From Semisulcospira habei (lineage: Eukaryota; Mollusca; Gastropoda; Semisulcospiridae), in the NCBI GenBank assembly GCA_036245525.1, contig BTPG01000003.1:215038449-215102448 (forward strand): a stretch of 64,000 nt of DNA, given 5' to 3'. The translations under genes were made by a program, and so were the position numbers. Under the pieces are notes generated by a model that worked only from the letters and a program-made list of their open reading frames with translations, ran no database searches and had not been told where the DNA came from. Below are positions 1 through 13,029 of this stretch, piece after piece (the stretch's first letter is position 1; the number at the start of each line of letters is the position of its first letter).

Positions 1-2570
1 GACCTCGACTTCTGGCCTTCCTGCCTCGGCCAGTTTGGTGTGGGCAAGATGAACAAGACTGGGCAGCGGCTGCTTGAGATGTGCACCTACCACTGCCCGT
101 GCATCACCAACTCCTACTTCAAAACCAAGACTCAACACAAGGTCTGCTGAAGACACCCGCGCTCCAAGCCCTGGAACCAACTGGACCTGATCCTGGTCAG
201 GCGGGCCAACTTGAGGACGTTCTCCACACACGCTCCTACCATAGCGCGGACTGCGACACAGACCATTCTTTGGTGTCTTGCAAGATCAGGCTGCAACCGA
301 AAAAAGTTCCATCGCACCTAGCAGCTAGGGAAACCTCGCATCGATGTCAGCAAAATGTCCCAGCCCAACCTTGTGGAACAGTCTGCAGAGGCTTTCCAGA
401 AGGAACGTGAAACCTCACAGCCCGGTGACTCTAACTCTACCACAGAAAAGTGGGAAACCCTGCAGGACACCATGCACCGCACAACATTGGCCACCTTTGG
501 GACGAGGACCTCGAAGACACAAGACTGGTACGAAGCCAAGTCGACCGATATGTCCCCCATCATCGTAGCCAAGGGAACTGCCCACGCTGAGTACAAACGG
601 TCACCCAGCAAAAAGAACCTGCAGGTTCTCAGAGCTCCTAGGAGCAAGGTCAAACAGACTGCGAGGCACTGCGCCAACGAATACTGGACAGAGCTCAGTG
701 AGAACATCCAGATTGCAGCCGTTAAGGTAACATCAGTGGAATGTACGACGGCATTAAGATGGCATTAAGACCAACCCAAAAGAAGACCCCCCCCCCCCCC
801 CCCGCCCCGTTTAAATCCTTCAGCAGGGAAGTTAATACGGACAAAGGCCAGCAGCTAGAGAGATGGTGGGTGGAACACTATTCCGACCACTACTCCAGAC
901 AGAAGGTCGTGACCCCATCAGCTCTTGGCGCCATCGAGTGCCTGCCTGTAATAGATGAGCAAGATGCAGTGCCAACGATAGAGGAGTTTAGCAAAGCCAT
1001 TGACAACTTGGCTTCAGGCAAAGCCCTAGGCAACGATGTGATCCCCCCCCCCCCCCCTACTGGATTTGATCAAGAACTTCACGACCACCCTCCTTCTCCC
1101 CCTGCATAAGGTCATACTCCATTGCTGGCAGGAAGGAGAAGTACCACAAGACATCAGGGATGCCAAGATCATCACCCTCTACAAGAACAAGGGCGAGAGA
1201 AGCGACCTTAACAAACTACAGAGGTATCTCCTTTCTCAGCATTGTCGGCAAAGTCTTTGCCCTGGTCATCTTAATCCGCTTGCAGAAGCTGGCAGAACGT
1301 GTCTATGCCGAGTCACAGTGTGGCATCCGAGCTGAGCGGTCAACGGTCGTCATGGTCTTCTCCCTCCGTCAACTCCAAGAGAAGTGCAGGGAACAACACA
1401 TGCCTCGGTATGTCGCTTTTATTGACTTCACCAGAGCCTTCGACCTGGTCAGTAGAGACGGCCTGTTCAAAATCCACTCAAAGATTGGATGCCCACCCAA
1501 ACTGCAGAGTATGATAGAATCTTCCACACCAACATGAAAGAGACAATGCAGTTCAACGGCAGCACATCCGAACCCTTTGACGTATGCTGCGGAGTCAAAC
1601 AAGGCTGTGTCCTGGACCCAACTCTCTTTGGGATCCTCTTGACTGTCTTGCTCAAGCATGCCTTTGGTAATGCAACAGAAGGACCTTGCCCGCCTCAAAG
1701 CCAGAACGAGGATACGCGAAGCCCTCATCAGTGACATGCTGTTCGCTGACGAAAAGGCGGTTTCGACCCATACCAAGCAGGAACTGTAGTCACTGATGGA
1801 CCGATTCTTCCAAGCTTGCAAGGACTTCGGACTGACTTTCCGTCTAAAGAAGACTAACGTCTTGTGACAAGACACAGAAACACCGCCATGCATTACCATT
1901 GACAACTACGAGTGGGTTCATCATCACCGATAATTTCTCTCTGGACACCGAGATCGACAAGAGGATCGGGAAGGTTGCTGCAACCCTTGCACGCCTCACA
2001 ACTCGAGTGTGGACAAATCCAAAGATGATTGTGAAAACAAAGATGTCTATGTACAACGCATGCGTCATCAGCACGCTGCTGTAAGGCAGTGAGACATGGA
2101 CCACATATGCCAGACAGGAGAGAAGACTCCACACCTTCCACCTGAGAAGTATCCGCCGTATCCTGGGCGTATCTTGGCTAGACAGAGTGACCAACACCGA
2201 AGTCCTGTCCCGCGCTGGCCTTTCCAGTATGTACATGTTGCTCAAACAACGCAGACTGCGCTGGCTTGGCCACGTTCATCGTATGGAGGATGGCCGCACC
2301 CCAAAGGACATCCTCTACGGAGAACTAGCAGTTGGGAGAAGAAACTCTGGCCCACAAGCTACGATGTTTAGATGTCTGCAAGAGAGACATGAGAGCACTA
2401 GAGATTGCCACTGGGTCTTGGGAACGCCTTGCGGATGACCGTGCAAAGTGGAGAAGTACCCTCCACCATCATCTCAAGTCAGGAGAAGAGAAGATGTCGA
2501 AAGCAGCAGCAGACAAGCGGGAACGCAGAAAGCAGCGAAACAACTCCATCAGACCATATACCACGTAGGG
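1..2570 (+). mobile_element. Decayed non-LTR retrotransposon (endonuclease-RT), RTE/I-like
   Basis: The strand reads as one retrotransposon polyprotein broken into many frames. Endonuclease-like sequence lies at 1-330, a linker at 340-1060, and reverse transcriptase at about 1066-1900, where IITLYKNKG, a YRGISFLS motif (1210-1240), AFIDFTRAFD (1414-1444) and GVKQGCVLDPTLFGI (1590-1635) are readable. The C-terminal segment at 2187-2560 has RRLRWLGHVHRMEDGR and a WRST block, as in many RTE/I-type elements annotated as endonuclease-reverse transcriptase. C-runs at about 788-803 and 1042-1057 interrupt the frame. The element is 5'-truncated by the window edge and has many frameshifts, so it is not functional. 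The clade assignment is tentative. Confidence 0.8.
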
Positions 2571-2689
2571 GAGGAGACCCATGTATGAAACACTTAACCA
2601 AAAACGTCTCGCGCGACCGTCCAAAGAAAGGTAGAATCAATCCGAAACCAGGGTTTGATAGAGATTATATTGATGCATCTTAGGACAAA

Positions 2690-3600
2690 GCCAAATTTCA
2701 AAACTCGAATCGATGCAGAAGCAGTTCCAGCTTGAAAACAGGGACACATTGTTTCATATTAGGCACCATTTGCCTAATATGAAATACTAGGTCTCCTATT
2801 ATGAAACAGTGTGATTATGTCCTTTTTACAAGTTTCACTTTCATTTTGTTCGAAAATTAAGGCATGAAAGATGGTTAGCAGACATTTTAGGTTCATCTAA
2901 TATTATAAGTGAGTTAAATATAATGAGTCATTCGCCACTGGTCCACTATTGGTCCATCCATCCATTATCCTGTGTATATCCAATTGTGACAGATGTTATC
3001 ATTTTGATTTTCTGAGAGACCATCAGAGCCACAAACTTCTAATTTGTCACAGTTATCATATTTGACAATTGCTTTGATTGTCACTTGCGCTGACCTCCAT
3101 GAAAGGTCAAGGTTACAAGGTCAATAACGGGCGATATTTTTAAAGAAAATAGTTGTAATCTTATTTTAAAACTTGCCAAAGAGAAAACTGATGATACAAC
3201 TTTTGTTTGCAGCTCTACTAAGTTAACCTCTCCTTAAGGTCAAAGGTCACGAGAAGTAAGAAGGGCTTTATTTTAGGTTGTTGTTATTACAGTTAGTTTG
3301 TTTGTGAACTTTGCAATAAGACCCCAGTGGAAATGTTTTGCTAGGGGTTAAACTGTCTATGCATATTAAGTTTATTGGCTCCTTCCAAAGGTCAAAGGGC
3401 AGGCATGTCAGCAAGTGTGTTGAAAATGTTCTATGTATGGGGGAATAAAAGCTACTGTATTAGTTTTTCCCTCTCAGAAGTAAAACTTGATACAAGCTAG
3501 CATTTTTAACACAGAAAAGAAAAGGCGAGACTGCCAGTGCTAATATTTGAGGAAGTTTGCAAAGATTTCATATGCATTGCTTGCAGTCACTTACTTAGCT
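2690..3600. other. Non-coding interval with AGGTCA-rich repeat and a hairpin
   Basis: No gene is visible. A near-perfect inverted repeat (TTTCATATTAGGCA, 5-bp loop, TGCCTAATATGAAA) lies at 2754-2787. AGGTCA-type words recur at about 3103-3121, 3236-3250 and 3386-3398, and one of them forms AGGTCA-A-AGGTCA. Similar AGGTCA-containing prose occurs at 37915-37950, 45385-45515 and 50160-50200, so this is probably a dispersed repeat family rather than a local regulatory element. Confidence 0.5.
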
Positions 3601-3840
3601 TACCCCCTCTTTCCTATCGTTTTTTGGTGCTTCGATCAAACTAGATCTATGATCATTGGTCGATACTGCACAATTCTCTCCCCTGACAGTGCTTTTACCT
3701 ATTTTACTTTGTAAACTTCCTAAAATTATCGACACAGGTTTATGTACATATTTAAGAAACAAATTCAGGGGGTGAGGGGTGTTCCAAGGTGCACGGCTCA
3801 CAGGATACTTTTTAATGTGTAATTTTCCATTTTGGGGAGT

Positions 3841-3918
3841 TTGGACCCCCCTCCCCCCGTCCCACCCCCCCCCCCCACCCCCCGTCTCCCCCACCCCCCC
3901 CCCCCGTCCCCCCCCCCC

Positions 3919-3985
<67 letters not shown>

Positions 3986-4003
3986 ACACACACACACACT
4001 CCA
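3841..4003. repeat. C-rich tract followed by (CA)n microsatellite
   Basis: Runs of C broken by T, G and A (3847-3918) pass into about 38 CA dinucleotides (3919-4000) with one CT interruption. The His/Thr- or Val/Cys-rich reading frames here are microsatellite translations, not genes. Confidence 0.97.
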
Positions 4004-4019
4004 GCGCCTCTTCTTGGAA

Positions 4020-5080
4020 ATTGTAAACGGTCCGTCTTGTGATTTTTCGCCCATTGGTGAAAAGGTCTCCAGACCACTCACCCCCTTCCCGCGACCTCCC
4101 ACCTGCACTAACACCAGCACCACCCGCCCCTCGTTTTGATAGTCAACAAGTGGCGCATTTGTAGGTCCTCACCTTCTTCCCAAAGTGACATGATCATGGT
4201 GTGGGATACTCTGTATTGAGAAAAAGTATCAACATCTGAAATTTTGATCGAACTGGCTGGATGGTTTCCGATATATACGCTAGACAAACACTGCTCGTTA
4301 TATGAAACGCTGTTCTAATTAAGAAACACGTTTAATAGTAGGAGCACTTTGTGTTTCATAATAGGAACAAGATACCTCTCCAGGAAAATGCGTGGCTCCA
4401 AAACAACAAAAAGAGAAGCAAAACGATTGCAGCTGGTTATCTGATGTCCGAAGATTGCTCTTCGTGACAAGAGTGGCTATTTATTACAAATAACAACCCT
4501 GAATGCTGATGTAGGTGTTTCAAAAATGGCGAAATATTAGATGCAGGAGGGTCCAAAATCAGGTTTTCTCGTCGTGTTTTCGTTTTCATCACTCCTGACA
4601 TTCTTGTACCGGAAATAAGGCTCACTGAAGTAGCTCTATATTACTGCACAGGCGGAATTTCGAAAAGTTATTCCGTTTCGCCGGGAGCGAGGTGTTTCTT
4701 AATAAGCACTGTTTTATAATAGGGGCTCCTCCCCTACATTTTCTACCTTTGCAGCAGGGACTGCCACTCCCGCATTGGCATCTACAGTCACAAAAGATGC
4801 TGCTTCAAATCCAGCTCAGCAGGCAATCAGATCAGAATAACTAGTATGCATCATCTATGGTCGATTCAGACCGACATAGGCCCACATAATACCAAACAAA
4901 CGTGAAAATATATATTTTTCAAAACATTTAATTATCACTCAAAACATTCTAGAGGCACAATGCTGGTTAACGAACCAATTCTATATCTCCCTTTTATCTA
5001 GCTATATGCAAAATATCTAGAAAATATATATAGAACATTACGGACTCCAGTGTGGATCAACCGGTTTTTGTGAAACGGTC
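4020..5080. other. Non-coding interval; right-hand copies of the GTTTCATAATAGG motif
   Basis: No protein or RNA gene is recognisable. GTTTCATAATAGGAAC at about 4352-4367, GTTTCTTAATAAGCACT at 4694-4710, and TTTTATAATAGGGGCTCC at 4713-4730 echo words at 2751-2812, suggesting both belong to one non-coding transposable element. Confidence 0.4.
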
Positions 5081-5206
5081 ATTTTCTCGATAATGAGCAT
5101 CTTAATAAAAAAAAATCGAAAGACAAAGACCCCGAGAAAATTCTTTTATGGACAATATCGTAAATATTCAGGCTTGTCCGTCCTGAAACGCGGGTTCTAG
5201 TCGCTG

Positions 5207-5352
<146 letters not shown>

Positions 5353-5750
5353 CGCTTGGCGCCATAACGACGTTCTCTAACAATCCAGACAAAAAAGGTG
5401 ACTGCCAAGCGTGTAAAATGCAAGAAGTACCCAATGGAGAAAGAAACACGCTTAGAAAAGACGGGTACAACACAATAAATGAATATTTCGGGTAAATACC
5501 CTTTGTCAAAATAGACAAACAAACAGAGAGATCAGCCGCTACTTATCTTCGTTCACAGAAGGAATGTGGCAAGTAAAGGAGGTGACGTAAAATAAAACAA
5601 AAGGAAGAACAAAAGTGCGGATAAAGTAAAAATGACGTCAACGAAAAGCTCATAAGAGAGAGACTCGGAGAGAAATTGAACACGAGAGACAAGAGAGTGT
5701 GTAAGCGCGCGCAGGAGCGAGGAAAAGAAAATGATTGTGTTTGAGGCCAG

Positions 5751-5756
<6 letters not shown>

Positions 5757-5781
<25 letters not shown>
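5757..5781. repeat. (GA)n tract at 3' end of LINE copy i
   Basis: About 12 GA units immediately 3' (in LINE orientation) of the ATC-repeat tail of LINE copy i. Confidence 0.9.
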
Positions 5782-6413
<632 letters not shown>

Positions 6414-6890
6414 GAAATGAAATGAAATGAAACTTTATTTCTCAACGGATAAAGTAATTAGCACGTGTGCCATTTTTCATACTTGCCGTTGCTACTCTAC
6501 AAACACAGGATAATAATTGTAATACTAATAGTACCAAATTACACAAAGAAAAATTAGAAAACATTAAACATGAAGAGACATTAAACAAAATTCATTCATT
6601 CATTCGGTCATACAAAAAACAAACGAAAAATAAAAAGTACACGCAACGCGCGCACACTGACACATACACGCTCGCGCGCACACACAGACACGCGCTAATG
6701 ATACCTTGACCTATATACGAAGCAAATCATTTGGATCATAGTGAAAATTCACTTCAGACAGCAAAATTATTTGGATTATAATAGAAAATTGAATTATGTA
6801 ATTAGGCGATTATTATTAGTATGCACAAACCATACGGCAGCATGCACTGATTATACGATAAGCACATGTTTGATACGAATACTTGGTAGA

Positions 6891-8374
6891 TTATGTATCA
6901 GCAGACAAGTACTTGAGGAGGCATTCCTTGAAAGAGGAGAGGGAGCTAGCGTGTGTTACACATGTTGGCAGTGTGTTCCAGAAAGATGCGCCTGAGAAAG
7001 ATACACTGGTTTTAAATAGATCTATCCTGGGGCGAGGTGTAATAAAGTTTCGTCTTGAAGTAGAATAACCTGAACTTGCCTTGGTAAAGAGCTTACAAAG
7101 ATATTTTGGGTGAATCTCATTCCAGATTTTATACATAACCACACCCTTGTTTAAGAGGTGATGCTTGCTAAGAGGTAGCATTTTCAGTTTTTCAAGTCTT
7201 TCATCAGTTGTTAGGGCTGAATCAGGCAGGATATGTTTCGCTGCTCTCCGATGCAGGGAGTTAAGCCTCTTTAAGTGTATGTCACCGCTGCCATCCCATA
7301 TCGTGGACGTATAATCGATGTGGGATTTGACATGCGCATTGTAAAATAACTTGCGGGCATCAACATCGATAAAGTACTTCAACTTTGAAAGCATAAAAAC
7401 ATTTCTAGCAACAGTTTTACATACAGCATTTATGTGTGATTGCCACTTCATCTGGTCATCAACAATTACACCAAGTAATCGGTGTTCCGTGACCTGATTA
7501 ACGATGTCATTATGGATAGTCAGGCTGAGTGTAAGTGGCTTGAGCTGGTGCTTCTGACGGGTTGCTATCGTCATGCATTCCGTTTTGGAAGGATTTAAAA
7601 TCATTTCATTGTTTGCGCACCAAGTGGAAATTTCGCTCAAACCCTGCTGCAAACGGCCATTTAAAGAATCAATACTCTTGTCCGGGGTGTGAATTGTGGC
7701 GTCATCAGCAAATAAATCACATGAAATTTTGTCTCTAGTCAAATGTAGCGGTAGGTCATTTATAAAGAGGCAAAACAGAAGAGGCCCTAGGACTGAACCC
7801 TGGGGAACTCCCCGTGTTACTAATCCGCTTGAGGAGTATGATCCATTGACCATGACGCGCTGCTGTCTGTCGCTAAGATATGAGGCAAAAAGTGGAGTTG
7901 TGCCATGGTGGTAAAGAGATTTCTGGCTGTAGTTAATTGAGGAAGAAATGCATTTATTGCCAAACGAACTACCGAAGTACACATTTAGCTTGGAAAGTAG
8001 AAGTTTATGGTCCACAAGATCAAAGGCTTTTCGTAAGTCAATAAATACAGCGCCGGTAAATTCGCCCTGATTTATTGAGCGTAGCCACACATCAGTTAGA
8101 CGTGCTAGGGCCGTGTGACAGCTGTGCTTTGGTCTGAATCCCGACTGAAGGGGGTGGATTAATGTATGATTTTCTAAATATTCCAAGAGATGTTTATGGA
8201 TATGCCGTTCAAGTGGTTTACTAAGGATGGACAATAGTGAGATGGGGCGATAGTTATTAACATCAGTCATATCTCTTGTTTTCGGGAGGGGTATAACCTT
8301 GGCTTTTTTAAGTTCTTTTGGGAAAATATTCGTTTGAATGCACAAATTATAAATATAGGTTATTGTTTCAATAA
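6891..8374 (-). CDS. ORF2, C-terminal part: reverse transcriptase and thumb/C-terminal domain
   Basis: An open frame of about 490 codons encoding the CR1-type reverse transcriptase that copies LINE RNA at the target nick. Visible blocks in order are KKAKVIPLPKTRD and NYRPISLLSILSKPLERHIH (fingers); GFRPKHSCHTAL; GAVFIDLRKAFDLVDH (first catalytic Asp); GVPQGSVLGPLLFCLFINDLPL; FADDATIHT (catalytic Asp pair, codons at 7701-7712); and HRLLGVIVDDQMKW. The C-terminal region has IWDGSGD and LHRRAAKHIL, and ends in SSFKECLLKYL. The frame continues upstream across the LTR insertion into 10645-12157: codons for PYVIETITYIYNLC are split at the 6-bp duplication. No stop or frameshift is seen in this part. 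Confidence 0.92.
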
Positions 8375-8380
8375 CATAAG
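8375..8380. repeat. Left target-site duplication (CATAAG) of solo LTR
   Basis: CATAAG, repeated at 10639-10644. The uninterrupted LINE sequence would carry it once, inside codons for Pro-Tyr-Val. Confidence 0.8.
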
Positions 8381-10638
8381 TGTAACCGGGTTAGGTTAGC
8401 TGATGATAATCAGGTCGAGAAATGAGGGAGGCAACAACGTTGAAGACAGGGATCGCTGTGACATGTCTTTATTGCGGTGTAGAAACTGAAGAAACTGAAG
8501 AAACAGCGCCTACAAATAAAACAGTGGCGCAACATTAGAAATCATAATAACTCCCATATATAACATCCAAAAAAAATATCTAAAATCAACCATGGCATTA
8601 TATCAAAAGTCTATCTATACCAAGCAATATCATCTTAAATGTCAAAGTAAACTAACGTGTCAATCTGCGATTCTGGACCGACAACTCTAGGTTGCCAAAT
8701 GCAGAGTCACAGACCAGCACGAACAGTGGAGGGGGCAGAAAAGAGGAAGAGCATAGACATGTCATAAGCATGACAAAAGTTCATAAAAAATAATATAATT
8801 GCCTCTATTTGGCATTGCTGTCGGTTGGCTTCTAAAAGAATCTAAGTACTTATAGAATGTCCTTAAGTAAAAAAAAACCGCTTCCACAGGCCTAGGGCAA
8901 AATGAGTGGGAAACTGCTCCCCTTATCAACGATGTCAACAGTGTGTAAAGGAAAAATTTGTAAAGTACCTATTCCTCTCACTAAACGCTGAAGAATGTAA
9001 AGGGGTAACTTATTTAGAGCAATGGCGGGTCCTGCCGATAAGAAAACACAATTAAAAGGAAGAGGGGAGTGTGGGGGTGTGACTTCCAAATGTAAACAAG
9101 CCAACCGGAAGCAGACGCCAAGCAGAAACAAAATGGCTGCGCATACTAAATATAAGTGTGACGTCACGCTAACAGCTTCCCAGCCCATGCGGTACGCACT
9201 ATTCGGCTAAAAGTTATGCATGTCAAAGTGAGGAAAAATAGGAGGGACATGAAAGCCTACGTGATCAATCCTACACAATCAAATTAACGCTATAGTATAA
9301 TCATAAAAGCAACGTGAGGAGGATAGCAAGGAACATGAAAGCCTACTCAAAACAATCTCTGTCGGACAAGGCAATCTTTCAACATTTCCTACAACGATGC
9401 CAAAATGATTTAGCATCACTGGAGCAAATGGCAATAACTCCCATTGTACAAGAAAACCCAAAGCTATCCAAAGGCAGAAGCATTAAATCAGAGTACACAT
9501 TACCTTTATGCTGTTTTGCCCCAGAATAATTCTGTCACAAAATTCCGATCTCCATCGGAAGACAAATGCTACAGTGCGAGAAGCAACAAAACTAGAAATC
9601 ACTGAAATCCACTATCGCAACAAAGTTACACAAAGTTCCAGCTGCCAAAAATGGCTACAAAGTTGCCGTGAAGGCACTCTCAACAATTACATCTTCAGCA
9701 GCTTACTCCTAACTCTAGGGCAAAACTTGCATCAAGGCACTGATATAAATCAGGCATCAAAGTTCATCAATCAACAAAGTCCAAGACCAAAAATACGGAG
9801 CTACTTACAGAGCTAAGAGGGAGTCGACATTGTAGTTCTTCCTAGTTGTATCGTCGTAGCGGCGCGAGTGGTCTGTGGCAACCGGCTGAGTAGTACTGAC
9901 CACAAGTGCGCTACGGAAGGGGCTTTATATACAGCAGGCGCGGGTCGCAAAGAAAGCACCACTCGCGTGTTTCCAGAACTCGGTGCTGTTGGAGCGGAAA
10001 TGCTGAAATTTGTGTTTCCCCCCACTCGGTTTTCTGACCATAGCTCTGATACTACTAAACCTAGAAGCTTGCGGTTTGTTGCTAACGAAAGATCCGCAAT
10101 TGTAGTTTCACAAGTATTGCACATTAATTCGATTAAAGACGGCTAGAATTAATTATGAATTTTTAAACGACTTTTCTTCGTCGACCTGGTCGGTGTAAAA
10201 GGTGCAAACTCCCAAAATAATGTTTAACCCAAAATCGATTGGACTAGAAATAGATTACAAAATGAAAGAGACTATCATGCTGAATCTTATGGATCTTGGT
10301 TTAAAATGATCGGTACAGGCATTGAGGAGATATTCAACTTAGAATGCCTCATTAGAAACACAAGCTATTATCGCCATTGTAGGCACCGGATGCTAGAACA
10401 AAAGCCACGAGGCGGCTGACGCGGTTGCGTCCCCTGAATAGACACTGAATACCTAGTGGTCTAGAAGTAAACCAGAGGGGTCGGACTAACACAGGCATCA
10501 ATGAAAACAATACCTTGCGAGGCCTTACATTGAAGGAAAACCACCGAACAATAATACACACCACTTTTGCAAACCAAGTCGCGATGCAACAAACGAAATT
10601 ACATTAGATGGGTTATGAGAGCCGGGTGTACCCGGTCA
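8381..10638 (-). mobile_element. Solo LTR, about 2.26 kb, with 6-bp target duplication
   Basis: The element begins TGTAACCGGGT and ends ACCCGGTCA, the TG..CA inverted termini of an LTR. It is flanked by CATAAG at 8375-8380 and again at 10639-10644. Removing it restores LINE ORF2 exactly. On the minus strand there is TATATAAAG at 9931-9923 and AATAAA at 8473-8468, 87 bp before that strand's end. This gives the U3-R-U5 order expected of an LTR transcribed on the minus strand. No gag or pol and no internal second LTR are visible, so it is read as a solo LTR or a very short non-autonomous derivative. The family is not recognised. Confidence 0.8.
9923..9931 (-). promoter_or_regulatory. TATA box of the solo LTR
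   Basis: TATATAAAG on the minus strand inside the LTR, in GC-richer surroundings. It is consistent with a U3 promoter. This is inferred from sequence only. Confidence 0.5.
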
Positions 10639-10644
10639 CATAAG

Positions 10645-12157
10645 GAATAGCTAATTTAAGTATTTTGGGGCTGATTTCATCTGGCCCGGACGATTTCTTA
10701 TTCTTCATTGAACTAATTGTCCTACCGACTTCGTGCACTGCCAGTGGTGGAATCACGAAAGGATCAGATCCTGCAGTTCGCGTTCTACAAAAGTCAACTA
10801 GTCTGTCTGAGCAAGAGTAGGGCTGAGAACTTGCTTCTGCAGGGACAAGAGACTCGGCAACTGAGAGGAAATGGTCGTTAAACATGTCTGCAGTCAGATC
10901 AGAAGGGATTAAAGGAGATTTATTACACTTGCCTCCAGTCACTACGGCCATAGCGCGCCAGAGCGTGGACATGTCTTTGTCTTGTTTAATCAAGCGATCA
11001 ATGAAAGATTTTTTAGCCTGTCGCACAAGAGATTTTATGCGATTGCGCTCACGCTTAAATTCAGTGAAGCACTTCTGCTGTCTCAGATCATCTCTCACCC
11101 TCATGGCTTGAATGATGTCTTGAGTAAGCCACGGCGGGAGTGATGCGTGTTTGACGCGTCTCCTCCGCAGGGGCGCGTGTTTATTTAAGATCCTAAGAAA
11201 GATGGTATACCAAACAGACAGAGCGCTGTCAGGGTCAGATGTACTAAATACTTCATCAAAAAGTGCGCTGTTAAGATCAAACAGAAACTCGCTTTCATTA
11301 AAACTTTTAAAGGAGCGATAGGTGATATACGTATGGCATCCTTTCTTTGCTTTAGGGAGTTTAGTAGACCACGTACAGCGGATGGGAAAATGGTCGCTGA
11401 TACTAAGGTTACCGACAGATACATTATGAACAGACTCGGGCTTGGTTGTGTATATATGATCTATGAGTGTGGATGTTGTTTGTGTGATCCGTGTGGGTGA
11501 AGTGATTAACTGTTGCAGACCCAACAACGTTAACGTAGAGTCCCACGCATGGTGAGGCTTTAGCATGTCTATGTTAAAGTCTCCCATGAGGATGACATTG
11601 GAGTTGGGATTACAAGCTTTATCACACATACTAAGGAAATCATCATACCACTCAAAGTTCGCAGCAGGGTTGCCGTACAGAAGGCCAATAAGAAATGATG
11701 GAGATTGGGGGGCCTTCAGTTCAAGCCACATACACTCAATATCTTTGGTTTCTAAATCATGTCGTCTACGTATAAAATCTTGAATAGACGAGTGAACATA
11801 AGCAGCTAATCCTGTCTGTCCATGGGCCGTAGGATCACGTCTCATGACAGTAAATCCAGGAACTTGGATGGATATATCTGATACATTTGAATTGAGACGT
11901 GTTTCAGACAGTCCAAAAATATGAAACGGGTCTGCTCCATTTAGATAAACACATATGTCAGGCAACTTATTGCAAAGATGGTAAATATTGAGATGACCAA
12001 TGCGGAGATCTTTCGTCTTGAGTTTTACGCCACTCATTTCACGCAAAGTCAATGTGTTTGTAGAAAAACAAAAAAGAAGAAAATCAACAGAATGTATCCG
12101 TAACACGTGCCAAATAGAAAGTAATAATAATGATACAAATAAAAAGTATAAAATCAC
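10645..12157 (-). CDS. ORF2, N-terminal part: EEP (APE-type) endonuclease and RT linker
   Basis: Minus-strand frame of about 500 codons. The endonuclease domain nicks target DNA and has the usual blocks in order: IGHLNIYHLCNKLPD (first strand), FHIFGLSETRLN (metal-binding Glu), GLAAYVHSS, IECMWLEL, LLYGNPAA, ILMGDFNIDM (Asp/Asn of the active site) and SISDHFPI (catalytic Asp-His). A linker with KHAPLRRRRVKHASLPPWLT and the pre-RT segment KNKKSSGPDEISPKILKLAIPY follow, and then the LTR junction. It ends artefactually at a stop inside the LTR (10613). The real start is probably the Met of MSGVKLKTKDLRIGHLN near 12036, because the upstream 40 residues are hydrophobic and poorly codon-like. Confidence 0.9.
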
Positions 12158-13029
12158 TAACTAAACTATTCTAAGTGCAATAAACACAATAAACAAAGAC
12201 TAGAGGCGTAATCACTGTACGCAGGGGAATAGGCCTTCAGAAGGCTTACACACGTCCGTGGGGACTAAAATATCCCAGGTACTCTTCAATGTCTCACACC
12301 CCGAATCAACAAAAGATTAAAATTCGGAGAAAATTAGTTTTCAGCAATTGTCACAAGTAACAGTGAGAGTCTGTGTGGCTGCGATTCGTGCAACTAATTA
12401 ATATTAACACAGACAGACAGTAGCATTGAAAACTATAGTCCACACTTTTGACGGAAATATCGTCAATGAGACTGCAGAGCTCGCTAGAGAAAGTCCTTCA
12501 AGCGACTCCGTATACAGTGTAATTAATCTTACTGGTGAAGAACAACACTGGACGTCGTAAGCACTCGCTCTAAACACACGATGCTAGGCCTGTAATGTTT
12601 GGTGGTTGTTTTTTCTCATCAACAATGAAGGTCAAGTCACTGACGTCTTTGTGTCACGAAAGAAAATGACACATAATCTTATTATTCCCTGGTAGAGAAT
12701 GCAAATGAGAAAAATAGCACACAACCTAACAGAAAAGAAAATTCAAATGACGCAGAAACTCTGTCCACCCGGGTAGTCACGAACACTGTTTCAAACGACA
12801 GTTTTATATATTCATATATATGTGAACGGCACTTGGCACTGAATTCACAAGTGTCCACGTTCAGCTTGCAGTGTCCTACAACGCGAACCAACAAAATGAT
12901 GCAGTCTGTGCTACAACAAACAAACATCCCTAACTTCCCTAATTACATCGGGGGAGGGGGGTAGGGCGGAAAGGGGGAGGTCGGAGGGGGGCGTGCGGCG
13001 AGGTGGAGGGTAATGGGGTGGGGTGGGGG
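12158..13029 (-). other. Inter-ORF spacer of LINE copy ii
   Basis: 870 bp between ORF1 and ORF2 with no ORF of note. A G-rich stretch at 12950-13029 lies immediately after the ORF1 stop (LINE orientation). Nothing else is recognised. Confidence 0.6.
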
